Position numbers and translations under genes: made by a program. DNA of 64,000 nt, taken from the NCBI GenBank assembly GCA_963691815.1, contig OY829667.1:20375587-20439586 (forward strand), in the 5' to 3' direction. Positions 29,500 through 42,044 of this stretch are shown in pieces (the first letter of the stretch is position 1; each line of letters begins with the position of its first letter). The DNA is from Echiichthys vipera. Taxonomy: Eukaryota; Chordata; Actinopteri; Perciformes; Trachinidae. Under the pieces are notes generated by a model, which saw only the letters and a list, made by a program, of their open reading frames with translations, did no database searches and was not told the DNA's origin.

Positions 29500-29765
29500 T
29501 TTTTGGCAAATGCACATCAAATAATCCATGGTGACAATTTTTTTCATGTAACAACTACTAACGGCGAAATCCCGGATAGTCGCTTAGAGTCGCTAACAGT
29601 CACTAACAGCCGAATGTGGCTACCACTGATTAGCTAAGGGCAGTACGGTGAAGGCATTCAAACATCTTTTTTAACCACTAATACTGCTCAATATAACTCC
29701 AAACCTCTGCAGTAGCACAAGAAGAGTCCTTACACAGTAAACAAAGCACCAACAAAGCACCATGC
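29500..29765. repeat. Dispersed repeat of unknown family, second locus
   Basis: Matches about 3840-4050 in the same orientation: GTAACAACTACTAACGG, GGCAGTACGGTGAAGGCATT, TTTTTTAACCACTAATACTG and AACCTCTGCAG. A partial third copy is at 16815-16895. No frame is conserved. Confidence 0.65.
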
Positions 29766-30001
29766 ACAGGCCAGCCTAGGCTGCAGCCTAGGGTGTGACT
29801 ATTTTAAACTATTTTAAACTTTCTTAATTTACCTCAATGGAAAAAAACTTGCCTTCTATCGGGGTCCTTAGAAACATTAAAAAAATTAAGTCACTGATTG
29901 GATAGATATGGGACACATTTACCCAAACTACTGTATGTCTAAGTCCAAGTGTAGGCTACCCACGTTGCGTAAAGATTCACACAGCTCCATTAAATGTAAG
30001 G

Positions 30002-30322
30002 GCGCGTACCTATGTACCCCAGGTCCCATGTTCCCCAGGTCCTATGTTCCCAGCTTTGTATGTGACCGGGGAACAGCAGACCCTTTTTTAAGGAAAGGGC
30101 CTGATGTTCCCTACTTTTCACAGAAAGGGTTCTTTGTTCCCCGGTCTGTTATTTTTTCTGAAATCAGTGCTGAATTCCCCGACAAATAGGCCTGACCATA
30201 ACAGTAACCCCTAACCCTGACCCTAACAGTAACCCCTAACCCTGACAAAATGCTCAATTAAAGCAGCAAAGGTAGAGGCTTATGCAACTGGGGAACATAG
30301 GACCTGGGGAACATAGGGATGA
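30002..30322. mobile_element. Foldback/MITE-like element with ATGTTCCCC repeats
   Basis: The left arm contains TATGTACCCCAGGTCCCATG then TTCCCCAGGTCCTATGTTCC. The right arm (about 30280-30322), in reverse complement, reads GGGGTCATCCCTATGTTCCC then CAGGTCCTATGTTCCCCAG, so the ends are long inverted repeats with internal repetition. The centre has CCTAACCCTGACCCTAACAG, a telomere-like stretch. There is no coding capacity. Confidence 0.6.
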
Positions 30323-33300
30323 CCCCAATAAAAAGAGCCAGTTTGCCAGAGATTTATATATGTTATCGAAACATGTAGTGACTCTTAGCCATTGTCCGTA
30401 GGTTTACATTCTGAGTTTATCATGTTCATGCATTAACGCCAGACTTTAAATGTTTTCAACTTGCCATTAGTTTCTGTTGTTTGTTAGACGGTAACTGTCA
30501 GTGTCTGACAGTGTGTTTTCTCTCTGTACTGATAGGCCGCTCTGAGCTGGAGGTTTTCAGATTTCTTTGTCGGTGTTGTGTTGAAGTTGTTCTCACGTCT
30601 AATAGTGTTTCACATATCAGACAGCTTATGGGTTTTTGGATTAGTGACGTACCAACTAAAGCTGCCCAGATACGTTTGAATCTCAAATTACAAAGAAGTG
30701 CACAGACATTTCCTCTTTCAGGAGAGAAATGTGAAAACACCTCTCCAGTGACAAAAATGTGTCCCTTATAATCAGTGTCAGACAAAAACCAAAGGAAAAC
30801 CTCCTTTTTGAATGGAGGGGGACTTTAAAATTTTGAATGCACGGTTCGGTGCAGTGGGTAAAAAACCTGAATGCATGCAATGATACGTTTCTTTTCATTT
30901 ATTTGAGCAGACAAGTGCACATTTCACAGACAGACACAATCCTCCTGCTGGGGCTAAGGTAACGTTTTGCCAATTGGCCACTATGGTAAATAATTGTCTT
31001 TATTTCAAAAAAAGGAACATTTTAGTCTCTTCTGTCTGACACAGCAGGAACATCGGACAAACACTCTCTCAACAGGCAGCAGGTCACCAAAGGTTATAAA
31101 ACTGAAAAGCATCTCTAATGCTTTGAAATTGAAAATACAATATAGGGGTTGCTTTTCCTGGTGCCAATGATTGGCATATCTGACTGATGAATTATTGCTA
31201 AACAAGCAAAGCCAGTCGGCCTGTTGTGACAAACTTGTATAGTCATCTAATAGCCACTTCAGGCAAATTTTTACTATTCATGACAACTGTACAGAGGTAA
31301 ATGTTTATATAACCCATTTAAAATTTATTAACGCTTAAAGTTCTGCATAATTCACGATGTGGTTAGTGCCATCAGCTCCATCCATGCTCCACCTCTTTGT
31401 CTAGCTTTGGATTAACCGGGAATTAGGTGGCATCAGGCACTGGCAAGATAGTGTGAGCTGGAGCCACTGGGAGGTGCCAGGATCCACCCACTTTACAAAG
31501 GCCCTTCAGAAACCTACTGTATGGGTGAGGTATCTACATACCACATGCACTAGACTGTGACCCCCTATCATTAGAGCCCTATTGACTGCTGTTCGGTCCT
31601 GGACAGGCACTGTTCGGTGGATTTATTCGAGCATTTCCCCCGTAAACAGCTGCCAGCTGCTAATTCAAGCAATGACATAAATGAGAGTGGAGACTGTGGC
31701 CCAGAAAACTCAGAGAATGAACGAAAGAGGCTAAAACGCTCTGTGGAAGAGGAGGGAAAAGCAGTGTTTGTGACAACAAGAATACACAGTCATTTGATAA
31801 AAAATATTTTTATTACAGCTTTTATTTGTATTATATTTATATGTTATTAAGCCTCTCTTTCTTAAAGCAAAAAGCTCATCCTCTACAGAGCTACAGTATA
31901 AAATGATCCATGTTTACGTATGAGTATTTTGGCTCTATTACTGTGAATCTTACAGGACAGAAAAAATGAGCTGCTGAGTGCTGCCGCCGCTGCTACACCC
32001 CTCAGCTGAGATCGATTGGTTTGTTCAGACCAATTCAGGCTCAGCAAGCCTGAGTGCCTGTCTTTACTCCACAATATCAACATTTACATGAGAGAAGATG
32101 TGGGGCAAGTCCCACTGAATTCACTGGAAGTTGAAGAGGTAATTGAAGAGAAAGCAGATAGTGACACAGAGTAGCCTTGGTCCTCCATCCTCTCCATACT
32201 AATGGGTTTGTACTGCCAATACCAATGAAAGCGAACTACATGCCCATTTCTCTAATTAGATCCAACTTCTACAAAACAGGTAGATGTTTGTACGTTGTGC
32301 ACGCACAAACTGACCATTTTAAAGCATTTTGATACATAAGTAATGATGCATGAACGTTTATGCTGTTCTGTTTAGCATTACAAGGCCTACTCACATGCTT
32401 CTTGATCAGAGTAAAATGATTAACAATGTAATATGAATTTAAAAATTATATTTATAAAAGATACCTCATTTTTTTTATAATTAATTGTAAATAAATACAA
32501 ATCATCCTAATATTACAGGCTTCTTTATGTTCCAAAGCAATATTTGGAACTCACTGGCTCTGGACCTGGTCCACCTTGAGATCAGGACTTTGAGACCTGA
32601 TCAAATCCCCATACTATTTGCTGTTATAAATGTAGTTTGTAGATGTGGACGAAACATGCCAAGTAAAAGAAGTCTCATACTTATTATATAAGAAGGTGTC
32701 TGTCTCTCACTCCCAGTCGCCTGTGCCTGCCCTGTCTTTAATGACCTAGAGACAGTAAACCTACAGTGTTTAGACTCTGACTCTACCGATCCACAGCAGG
32801 AGGACAGCTTCTGCTGGAGTACGGCAAAACCACTTGGACAAACCACACGCAGAACTTCAGCACACCGAGAAAAGGCAGTAATAATAATAATGGAAATTTG
32901 TCGCATTTATTTGATTTCCCATTTATTTGATTTCCCAGTGATTATCAGTGTGTGTGTCTGCCTGTTACACCATAGCAATTTTGTATTAAGATATATTTTT
33001 ATCAATATATTTAGGGCACATCTTCAGCATGAGGGGAACATGGCAGAAGTCCATCACTCAACTATTGACTCTCAAAGAGAAAACTTCTTGGGCCTGTTCA
33101 TACACTTTTATTACGGATCTCTTTTGAAACCTTTAGATTCTAAAAATCTCCTCAGAACAGTAAGCACCTCCAGTATTAAAGATGCCATCAGCATTACTCA
33201 CTTTCACAGACTGCAAAAGCAGCTGTAGCACACCAGAGGCTTTAGAGCAACAGGTGGATACTATGAAGTTAATGAGGGTAATAATGGGGAGACACATTAA

Positions 33301-33860
33301 CATAGAACAAGGCAAACAAAATTATCAGTATGTAATATTTTGGTAACAATATGGTAACCTGCCAACAATAATATGGTTATACCTGTGTAATATTGGATCA
33401 CATGTGGTAATATGGTGACATTAATGGGGTAGTAACCTAATAGAAATGGTCATATAAGTTGTTGTTCCCACAATATTATAATTATTGTCAAGGTATTACC
33501 TTCACAAGAAGATTCTTGCAAACCAAAATGAGCAGTTACCATATTATCCATCCTCCCCATGCTCCAAACACGCTTTTGTTTCAGCGTTATACTGTACAAA
33601 TCTGTTTTATGCTGTGACTTGTTACCTGGTAACACCTGTGGTACTTCCTGTGAAGCATTTTCCAAACTTTCAAGACTTTGTACAAACCCTGTAAAACATG
33701 AGTAGATGCATACAGACAATGGATACCCTAGCACTTTATTTTGTTTGTTATTTAGTAAAATAAAAGACATTGTTGTAGAGTTGTACAGTATAGTACAATT
33801 AGTATAATAGTATCATGAAGGTAGAGTAACAGTTTCAAACAGTAGTGCATCTATTGCATC
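30323..33860. other. 3.5-kb stretch without a recognised gene
   Basis: No supported exon. The frame at 31617-31850 (MDLFEHFPRKQLPAANSSND then acidic and basic residues) resembles the N-terminus of a hAT-type transposase by style only. The block around 33310-33430 repeats AATATGGTAAC-like motifs. TTTATTTGATTTCCC is repeated in tandem at 32908-32938. Confidence 0.4.
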
Positions 33861-33863
33861 TGT

Positions 33864-33900
33864 CTAACACACTGGTGCAATCTTTCCACCAGTGTGTTAG
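33864..33900. repeat. 14-bp perfect inverted repeat
   Basis: CTAACACACTGGTG at 33864-33877 pairs exactly with 33887-33900 across a 9-base loop. It abuts the left end of the Harbinger-like element. Confidence 0.9.
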
Positions 33901-34145
33901 AGCGTGATCACACTGTGCTTTTGGCCGCGGCCAAAACCGGTTTTTCAGCTAAAGTCTAGTACCTTTAAGTAGTGTGAGCGCACCCGCTCCGCGCTCAACT
34001 GGGGCCAGCTGGCCCTCCACGGCCCGCTTGAAATAGGTGGGCTTTAGCGGAGCCGTTTGCACATGTACGAGCACGAGCGTGCGCACGTGTACGCGCACGA
34101 GCACGAGCCCTACGGCAGTAGCGTTATGTCCGCCTGTTCGGACAT

Positions 34146-37100
34146 GTAAATAGAATAGACTTTATTGATCCCACAGCGGGGAAATTCACATGAGCAGTAG
34201 CTTACAACACAGACACAGACAACACAGACCCTTAGTTTACATAAGGTAAACAAAGATAATTAAAAATAAAAATAGAAGATAAAAATAAAAAATAAGAATA
34301 GAAAATATACTATATACAATATACAACAATTTACACTATGTGTCATAAATATGAAGTGGAAAACTACAGTGGATGGAAATACTAAGTACAGATGTTACAA
34401 ATATGCATTACAAAAGTGACTTGTGATGATGTGGAAGTGTAATTGCACATGGGTGAATTGACAAAATAAACATAACAATCATTACAAATTATTATTGTGC
34501 AGTCTGACTGCGGTCGGGATGAACGACCTGCGGAACTGTTCTTTTTTGCATCTCGGATGCAGCAGTCTGTGGCTGAAGGAGCTGCTTAAGGCTCCCACAG
34601 TGTCATGGAGGGGGTGAGAGGTGTTGTCCATGATCGATGTTAGTTTGGATAACATCCTCCTCTCACCCACCTCCTCAATGGAATCCAGGGAACAGTCTAG
34701 GACTGAGCCAGCTCTTCTGGTCAGTCTGTTTGGTCTCTTCCTGTCCCTCTCTGAGCTTCCACAGCCCCAGCAGACCACCGCATAAAAGATAGCAGACGCT
34801 ACCACAGAGTCATAGAAGGTCCTCAGAAGTGCCCTGCACACTCCAAAAGACCTAAGTCGCCTCAGTAGATGGAGGCGACTCTGGCCCTTCTTGTACAGGG
34901 CGTCTGTGTTGTGGGACCAGTCCAGTTTATTATTGAGGTGAACACCCAGGTATTTGTACTGCTCCACCTTCTCAATGTCCAAACCCTGGATGTTCACCGG
35001 TGCTGTTGTGGGAGCCTTCCTGCTGAAGTCTATCACCACCTCCTTCGTCTTGCTGGCGTTGATGAGCAGATGGTTTGCCTCACACCAGGCGACGAAGTTG
35101 GCGATGACGTCTCGATACTCCAGGTCGTCCCCCTCGGACACCCGTCCAACGATGGCTGTGTCGTCGGAGAACTTCTGGAGGTGGCAGCTGTTGGTGTTGT
35201 GGCTGAAGTCTGAGGTGTACAGTGTGAAAAGGAAGGGAGCGAGCACCGTACCCTGCGGGGCCCCTGTGCTGCAGACTACCACATCAGACACACAGTCTCG
35301 AAGCCTCACGTACTGCGGTCTGTTGGTGAGGTAGTCGATGGTCCATGCAGCCAGGTGACGGTCGACTCCCGCCCCTTCCAGCTTCCCCCTGAGCAGCGCT
35401 GGCTGGATTGTGTTGAAAGCACTGGAGAAGTCGAAAAACATGACTCTCACAGAGCTCCCGGCACTCTCCAGATGTGTCAGGGACCTGTGCAGCAGGTAGA
35501 TGACAGCGTCATCCACACCGATGCCAGGCCGGTACGCGAACTGCAGGGGGTCCATCTCACTGTCCACAAGGTGACGCAGGTGGGAGAGTACGATCCTCTC
35601 CATGGTCTTCATCAGGTGGGAGGTAAGGGCTACTGGCCTGAAGTGGTTCGGCTCCCTGGGGTGAACAGTCTTTGGAACCGGAACCACGCACGATGTTTTC
35701 CACAGGAGTGGAACTCTCTCCAGACTGAGGCTCAGGTTGAAGATGTGCAGGAGCACACCGCTGAGCTGATCTGCACAGTCCTTAAGCAGTCTGGAGTTGA
35801 TGCCGTCAGGGCCAGTAGCCTTCCTCGCCTTGGTTTTCCTCAGCTCCCTCCTCACCTGGTCTGTTGTTATGACGAGGCTAGGGGAGGGGCTGAGGGATGG
35901 GTAAGGGGGGAGGAGGTGGGAGACTTGGAGTGAGGATGGTGTAGTTGTTGCTGTTGGAGAGGCAGTGGGATGGAATGGGGGAACCGACCAGGACAGCTGC
36001 TGTGGAGAAGGGGGCGAGGGGGAGCATGAGGGGGAGGGAAACGTGTCGCCATCGAACCTGGTGAAGAACTGGTTCAGCTCATTCGCCCAGACCTGATCAC
36101 CTTATACAGGGCCCCTCCCACTGTCCTTGGAGTGGCCAGAGATGGTTTTCAGGCCTCTCCAGACCTCCCTGGCGTTGCTCCCCTTTAGCCGCTCCTCCAG
36201 CTTTCCTCTCCTGATCCCCTTTTTCAGCTCCTTCTGCACTCTCCTCAGCTCGTCCTTGTCCCCAGATTTGAAGACCATCTTCTTCTTGTTGAGTAGGTCC
36301 TTCAGATCTGGGGTCACCCAGGGTTTGTTGTTGGGAAAACACCGTACCCTCCTAGTAGGCACGGTGTTCTCCACGCAAAAATTTATATAGTCAGTGATGC
36401 AGGTTGTGAGACTGTCAATGTCCTCCCCGTGAGGTTCACACAACACATCCCAGTCCATGGTGTCAAAACAGTCCCTCAGTGCCATACTAGACTCCTCAGA
36501 CCAGTTCTTCACACGCCTAATGGTGGGTCGTTGTTTGTTCACCATAGGAATGTATGCAGGGGACAAGTGGACCAGGTTGTGGTCGGAACGACCCAGCGGG
36601 GGGAGAGGTGATGAGCTGTATGCATCCTTTGTGTTGGCATACAATAGGTCCAATGTTCTATTGTCTCTGGTGTGACATTTCACGTACTGTGTGAAGGTGG
36701 GAAGAGTGGAGGACAGGGAAGCATGGTTGAAGTCACCAGAGATTAGCAAGAGGGACTGAGGGTGCGATGTCTGGTACCGCGATACTACAGTATGCAAGAG
36801 CTCACAGGCTGTTGCAGCATCGGCAGACGGGGGAATGTACACAGTTATCGCGATAACATGTGAGAATTCCCTCAGCAGGTAATATGGCCGGATGCTAACA
36901 GCTAGCAGCTCAATGTCCCTACTGCAGTACCGCTCCTTCACCCTGATGTGACCCGGGTTACACCACCTATCGTTTACAAACATCGCAATGCCCCCTCCTT
37001 TCCTCTTACCAGTCTCCTTCGCTTTCCTGTCCGCCCTCACAAGCTGAAATCCGTCCAGCGCAACGTGCGTGTCCGGCGTGAGATCGTTCAGCCAAGTCTC

Positions 37101-37623
37101 TGTTAGGCACATGATGCTACACTCCCGATACTCCCGCAGCAGCCTGGTGAGCGCCGAAAGCTCCTCCATCTTGTTGGGGAGAGATCTCACGTTCCCCATG
37201 ATGATTGACGGAACAGATGGTTTGTACCGTCTCTTCCTCTGTCGGCGCTTCAGTCCGGCTCTGCAGCCCCGTCTCCTCCTCTTTAATTCCGCGGGGATCT
37301 CCGGTCTTTCATCGGGGAGTACCTGCGTGTAGCGCCATGCTAACAGCTGCTCCCTGCTGATGGTAATGGAGCCCTGGTTGTACAGGTCCGCTGAAACCGG
37401 GTTAAACAGTCCAAAACCAATAAAAAGAAAAATGCATAGTCTTAGAAGAAGTACATCCATAGGAGTACCCCTCCGACCTAGACTAGCGGCAAAAAAGACA
37501 CGAAAAACGGACAAAAACACAACAAAACACAGAAAGACGAACGGAGCTACTGCTACTGGCTGCCACACGCGCGGCTCCACACGCGCCACACGCGCGGCGC
37601 CATCTTGAAGGAGGGACCATGCG
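34146..37623 (-). mobile_element. Rex1-type LINE, nearly full length
   Basis: The minus-strand element ends in AATAAAGTCTATTCTATT, the usual fish Rex1 3' terminus. The heptamer CGGACAT flanks both ends (34139-34145 and 37624-37630), consistent with a target duplication, which extends to TTA(C/A)ATGTCCG with one mismatch. The insert encodes endonuclease and reverse transcriptase in one frame. The 5' end is GC-rich, with repeated ACACGCGCGGC-like motifs. Confidence 0.75.
34482..37460 (-). pseudogene. Rex1 LINE endonuclease-reverse transcriptase ORF with one stop
   Basis: About 993 codons in one reading frame, interrupted only by TAA at 36102-36104. The first ATG inside the target-duplication boundary is at 37460. 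Endonuclease motifs: MGNVRSLPNKM, CLTETWLND, SGDFNHASL and GRSDHNLV. Reverse transcriptase motifs: KATGPDGI, PVALTSHLMKTMERI, FFDFSSAFNTI, GAPQGTVLAP and the catalytic FSDDTAIVG, then KYLGVHLNNKLDW in the thumb. The frame ends HNNNL. The open plus-strand frames over it are shadows. Rex1 elements copy themselves through an RNA intermediate by target-primed reverse transcription. Confidence 0.85.
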
Positions 37624-37952
37624 CGGACATTTAACAACAACAACAATGGCGGTGAAAGGTTCACGTTGGTGTGGTGCGGAGGTGGAGTGTTTACTGCAGA
37701 TTTGGTCGGATGAAAATATTCAAAAACAGTCGCACAAAAACTCAGACGTCTGTGGAAAGATTTGTAAACAAAGCCACACACGCGATCAATGCGTGTGACG
37801 TGTTACGGCGTGATGGCGTATGGACAGCAAGAAGCATTGGCCGGCCCTGGCAGTGTGAGTACAAACGGGGCTGGGGCGCGGGGGGGAGAGGGAGGGGGGA
37901 CAAGTACCCTAAAGTCCGGGTCTCGGTCCGGGAGGACAGTGTGAGTCCGCCC

Positions 37953-38600
37953 TTAGACTGATGCATGGAGGGACAATATGAGGAAACTCTTGTCATGGTA
38001 AACGAAAAATAACAGTAATATTATTAAACATTAATAAAATTCCTCTGCTGGCAGTCCAAATTGGAAAATTATTTTTTTACTCTGTTCTAAAAAACAGTAG
38101 TTGTCAGTGGCAGCACAGCACAACTGCTGTTTTAGTGCAGTGAAGAAGAATTGATTTCCATGAAAATGGTGGATTTACCTGGTTGGAACTACTTTAAAGC
38201 ACAAGGTACTGAGACTTGCATGCTTAAGCAAAAGCTCACGACACCTTGTGGTATGTTGGGACTATATCCCGGCTAAGGGGCGTTGTTCAGCCCATCGTGA
38301 AGCGTCAAAGAAAAAGAAGCAGACAAAGAAATAGGCCCTCCTGGTCGGCAGTTGCTATGGCACATACTATCTTGATGTAATTTAGCCTGCTGCTGCCCTG
38401 TTGGTTTAACCGAGTGTGGCCTGGCGTTAGCATAGCTTGTAGACATCATGCAGTTTCTCAAACTGAATAAAGACCACACATAATTAGGGGTGCACATAAC
38501 TGGTATACAGGTACTGCACATGCCACTTGTGTTACTACCACGCCTTTTGTGTAGCTACATGACCATCTCTCCTCCAACCCTACACACGTGTTGCTTGTCA
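37953..38600. other. Non-coding stretch
   Basis: No gene recognised; only short unassigned frames. Confidence 0.4.
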
Positions 38601-38613
38601 ACTACTGCCAGAG

Positions 38614-38880
38614 ATGTCCAAAAAGCAACAGACAACAGTGAGCAGTTTCTTTGGCATTTCGCCGCCTACAAAGAAATGCCAACTGGAGCAAGAGCCGAAA
38701 AAAATACTTTTTTTGGAAAAGTGGCTCCAAGATGTGCAGTTACTTGAAGCAAACAATCAGCTCACTGAAATGTGGCGCAATATTTGCTGCTCACATCCAC
38801 ATCTAGCAGACAAAACGGGTACGTTTTATAAAGGAAAAGAGCAAAGAGCACACATATGTGGCACAAGCCATTACGAATAA
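38614..38880 (+). pseudogene. Possible hAT-type transposase N-terminus
   Basis: A plus-strand frame begins MSKKQQTTVSSFFGISPPTK and runs 88 codons. An opening of this style (basic, then SSFF) is common in hAT-derived proteins such as those of the ZNF862/KIAA1586 group. No BED finger or catalytic region follows, and no termini were identified. Weak call. Confidence 0.25.
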
Positions 38881-39201
38881 ACAAGCTAGCTGAGAAGAAA
38901 TAGCTTCCCTTGCAGTCTTAGAGCAATCACCACTGGTGTAGACAGACAGTGTTGATGCGACTTGATAGTCTGATGCTTGCGTGCTGTTAGGACATGAAAC
39001 TCCTGCGTTCTGTTTATATTTTCAGTCATCACCTTTGACTATGGATGAGAAATTGTCGTCACTGCCTGTATTTCTCTATGATTGGTCGATCAATGTGTCT
39101 TTAGGGCGGTGCATAAGGCGCACTAGCCTTTGGTGTGATTTGGCTAAGGAATAAAAAACATAGAACAGCAGTAGTTAGTTAGAATGTTCCTATGGACGAT
39201 A

Positions 39202-39453
39202 CTACGATCTCTCTGCTTTGGCAGATGGTCTATCAGAAATGCATGGGCCCATCGTCAACCCAAGCTGCTCCACATACACTCCAAACCCAGCTCTCCCACT
39301 AACTGGATCTTTAGAGCCATCTGTAAAAACAATCAAAGCGTTCTCACTGATTGAATTAAGATATTCCATTATTCTTGCAGTCACCTTGCCCTCATCTTTT
39401 TCCTGAAGAAAAGCAAGCCCAATAAGCAGTTCAGGTAAAACCCAATAGTGCAT
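39202..39453 (-). pseudogene. LINE RNase H fragment
   Basis: 83 codons containing NALIVFTDGSKDPVSGRAGF and GVYVEQ, the first acidic motif of RNase H (TDGS). The frame ends after SAKAE, the second acidic motif, and is then lost. It belongs to the I/Nimb-like LINE. Confidence 0.6.
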
Positions 39454-39799
39454 AGGCCCCCTGTTCTAAGCCCAGCTCACTAGCCCACTGATTTAGAGTG
39501 ACACATAATGTGTTCTTACCATCCAAAAACTCTTGCAACAAACACCTTGCTGGGAAGGTATGATTACACACACACCCAAGTTTAACCCAGTAATGAAACT
39601 CTAGCTTAGTGCAGCTTAACCATCAGGGCATTTCTCCCATTTCAACAATCAGGGCAGGGACTGGGGAAGTTCTGAAGGCCCCACAGAAAAGCCTCAAAGC
39701 CTTTGCCCGCAACACATCTAGCCTAGCCGGAGCCGTTTTAGACGCAGACCCGTACACAAAGCACGCTGTCAAGAAGAGATCTGAGCATGGCCTGATAAA

Positions 39800-40190
39800 T
39801 CAGCCACCCCCACCCACAACCAACCATACTCTTTTCACAATTTTACCTACACGCACAGCCCAAGTCACATGCTCTTCAAACCAAACACCCCAAAACTTAA
39901 AAACCTTTACCTTCTCCAATAGAGACATATACATATACCCATACCTTTTAAAACCAAATATCACATATTTACTCTTCCAAGCCGAGATTTTAGAGCCATG
40001 TGTGTTTCCCCGTTCCTCCACTCACACACTGTTTTAAAACAAACTCTACATTACGCCCTTTTTTCCAGATGGCCCCGTCATCTGCAAACAAAGACCGACC
40101 ATATCCTCTCTCTAATTTACAAAAGATGTTGTTTTTCATTAGATTGAATAAAACTTGACTGATAACCCTTCCCTGCGGGGTTCCACTCTA
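39800..40190 (-). pseudogene. LINE reverse transcriptase fragment
   Basis: Minus-strand reading contains PQGRVISQVLFNLMKNN, then ERGYGRSLFADDGAIWKKG with the catalytic FADD, then FKFWGVWFEEHVTWAVRVG of the thumb. Frameshifts separate the pieces. Confidence 0.6.
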
Positions 40191-40389
40191 TTTCTAAAGT
40201 CTTTGAGCTGACACTACCAACCAATACTTGTATTGTTCTATTCATTAAAAAATCCTTAATCCAATTGAAACATTCGTCCCCTGACTCCCAAGTCAAAAGT
40301 TTTAATCATTAATCCCTCCTTTCACAAAGAATCACATGAAGAACTAAAAAAGGCACTTATATGTAGCACACTATAGATCAGCTTATTGT

Positions 40390-40450
40390 TAAATGCACTT
40401 ATTGAAAGTCACTTTGGACAAAAGCGTCAGCTAAATTAAATGTAAGGTAA
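40390..40450 (+). mobile_element. L2/SINE-type 3' tail
   Basis: GAAAGTCACTTTGGACAAAA then GCGTCAGCTAAATTAAATG is the widespread 3' tail phrase of L2-mobilised fish SINEs. The AT-rich sequence to 40700 includes a short TATATA run. Confidence 0.55.
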
Positions 40451-42044
40451 TATGCCTTCCTGCCAATTTTCAGGAATACTCTCTCACAGAATATGTGTCA
40501 GAAGCCTGAGACAGGAGGAGAAAACTGACGTATGAAAAAAAAAACCTCATGTATTGTGTTTATGGGGCCATGTCTGTGAATCTGCACATATCCTATTCTA
40601 CTTGATTTGTATTTATTTGGTAATTTAATTTATTTTATTTTATTTATATATATATATTTATATAATTATATTTATATGCTTAGTTTTGGCTGTTGTGGAC
40701 GTATGCTCTGGCACGCCCGAAGGCTTAGTTTTTGTTGCATATATTTAGGTGTCTGTATAATCCTGTATGGGGTGGGACATGGCTACATGACCAGACAAGA
40801 AAATAAAAATGTTTTCATTCATTCATTCTGTTACTGTTTCCTTGCCCTTTAATATCCTGATCCAAAACTGATACAGACTCCATTGTAGAACTTCCATTCC
40901 TAAAGCCATTCTATACATCAACACAAAGTCCTCTGGTTTCTAATAACTGAACTGGTCTGTTGGTTACCATTCTCTCTGTAATTTTACAGAGCCCTGCTAT
41001 GAGTGCTATACATTGCAAAACTCCTACAACAGCCCTTCCTCTCCCCGGGGTGGAATTTGCACCAGACATCATTGCATCCTTCAACTCTTTTATGGTAAAA
41101 AAAACAAAAACAGATTAAAGGTATTATCATTTTCTAAACTCCTCTCCAGCTTCCACTGATTAACTGCCATCACCTTGGTTCTCTTTTTCCACCTCTGCAC
41201 TCCCATTCTCTCTGATCTATGCACTGCTTGAAAACTGTCTACACACATGTTTGCCTTTTCTTTATTGGAGAACGCTACCACCTCAACCTTCTGCAACACT
41301 AACAATCTTCTTTTATATACCCCTGACATTTTATGATTCAAATGCCTTACTGGACAAAACTCCCTCTAACTATTTCATCTTTGCATCCTTTAGAACTCTT
41401 TTTGCTCCTGCTCTGAGCTGCTTGTAATCAATTGCATTAACCAAAATTGGGTAGCTACTTTCTTAGTCTTCTTTAGGCTATATTCCTACTCCTTACAACG
41501 TCATCACATTCTTTATTCCATAAGGAACAGACGAACAAGGCCTAGAGTTGTTTTCCAATGTGAAGGTAGAATGCTCAACTCGCAAAGCACTGTTCCAATG
41601 TTGAGAGTATGAACCATGTAACAGCCACGGGAGATCTTCCTGTTTACATGATGCTCTATAAAAACGATTTAAAATAAAAATGTATTATAACTAGAACATT
41701 CCTTCTTTCAGCAGCAGAAAGAGAAGGCTTCTGTCTCTCCTGTGACCACATTGAATATTGATTCAGTTAGCGCATTTCCCGACCGTATAACAAACTTAAA
41801 TTTAAAAACAAAAACAAAACAAATTTAAGTGATGAAAGTGTGTAGAATGTAAACAACATGGGGGCTTCCACGGATTAGATGAGCAGCTATGGATCGAGCT
41901 GCTCAGTAACTCTTTTTTCTCTGGATCCTTCTGTTGAATATGGACCGGGCTCCTGAAATTGGGCCTTTGATGTGACACAAACGGAAAATATCCTTTACCC
42001 ACATGTTGTTTACTTTCTGAGCTTTGCCTCGATGCTGTTAGCAC

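Larger units (their letters stand above)
33900..37952. mobile_element. PIF/Harbinger-like element split by a Rex1 LINE
   Basis: The left end GAGCGTGATCACACTG and the reverse complement of the right end (GGGCGGACTCACACTG) form terminal inverted repeats. TTA lies directly outside both ends (33897-33899 and 37953-37955), the 3-bp target duplication expected of PIF/Harbinger. The host sequence is only 33900-34145 plus 37624-37952. The right part encodes CGAEVECLLQIWSDENIQKQ, which resembles the Myb/trihelix DNA-binding accessory protein of Harbinger elements, soon broken by a stop. A second copy of the left part is at 62640-62920. Confidence 0.6.

Noticed and set aside
30190..30245. Telomeric repeat array
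   Set aside because: Only a few irregular CCTAACCC-like units inside a foldback element, not a true (CCCTAA)n array.
34869..35933. Plus-strand frames opposite the Rex1 reverse transcriptase
   Set aside because: Shadows of the minus-strand LINE ORF, which has the motif content.
37461..37781. Extension of the Rex1 frame up to an ATG at 37781
   Set aside because: The target duplication puts the element's 5' end at 37623, so the upstream ATG lies in the host Harbinger-like element; the ATG at 37460 is preferred.
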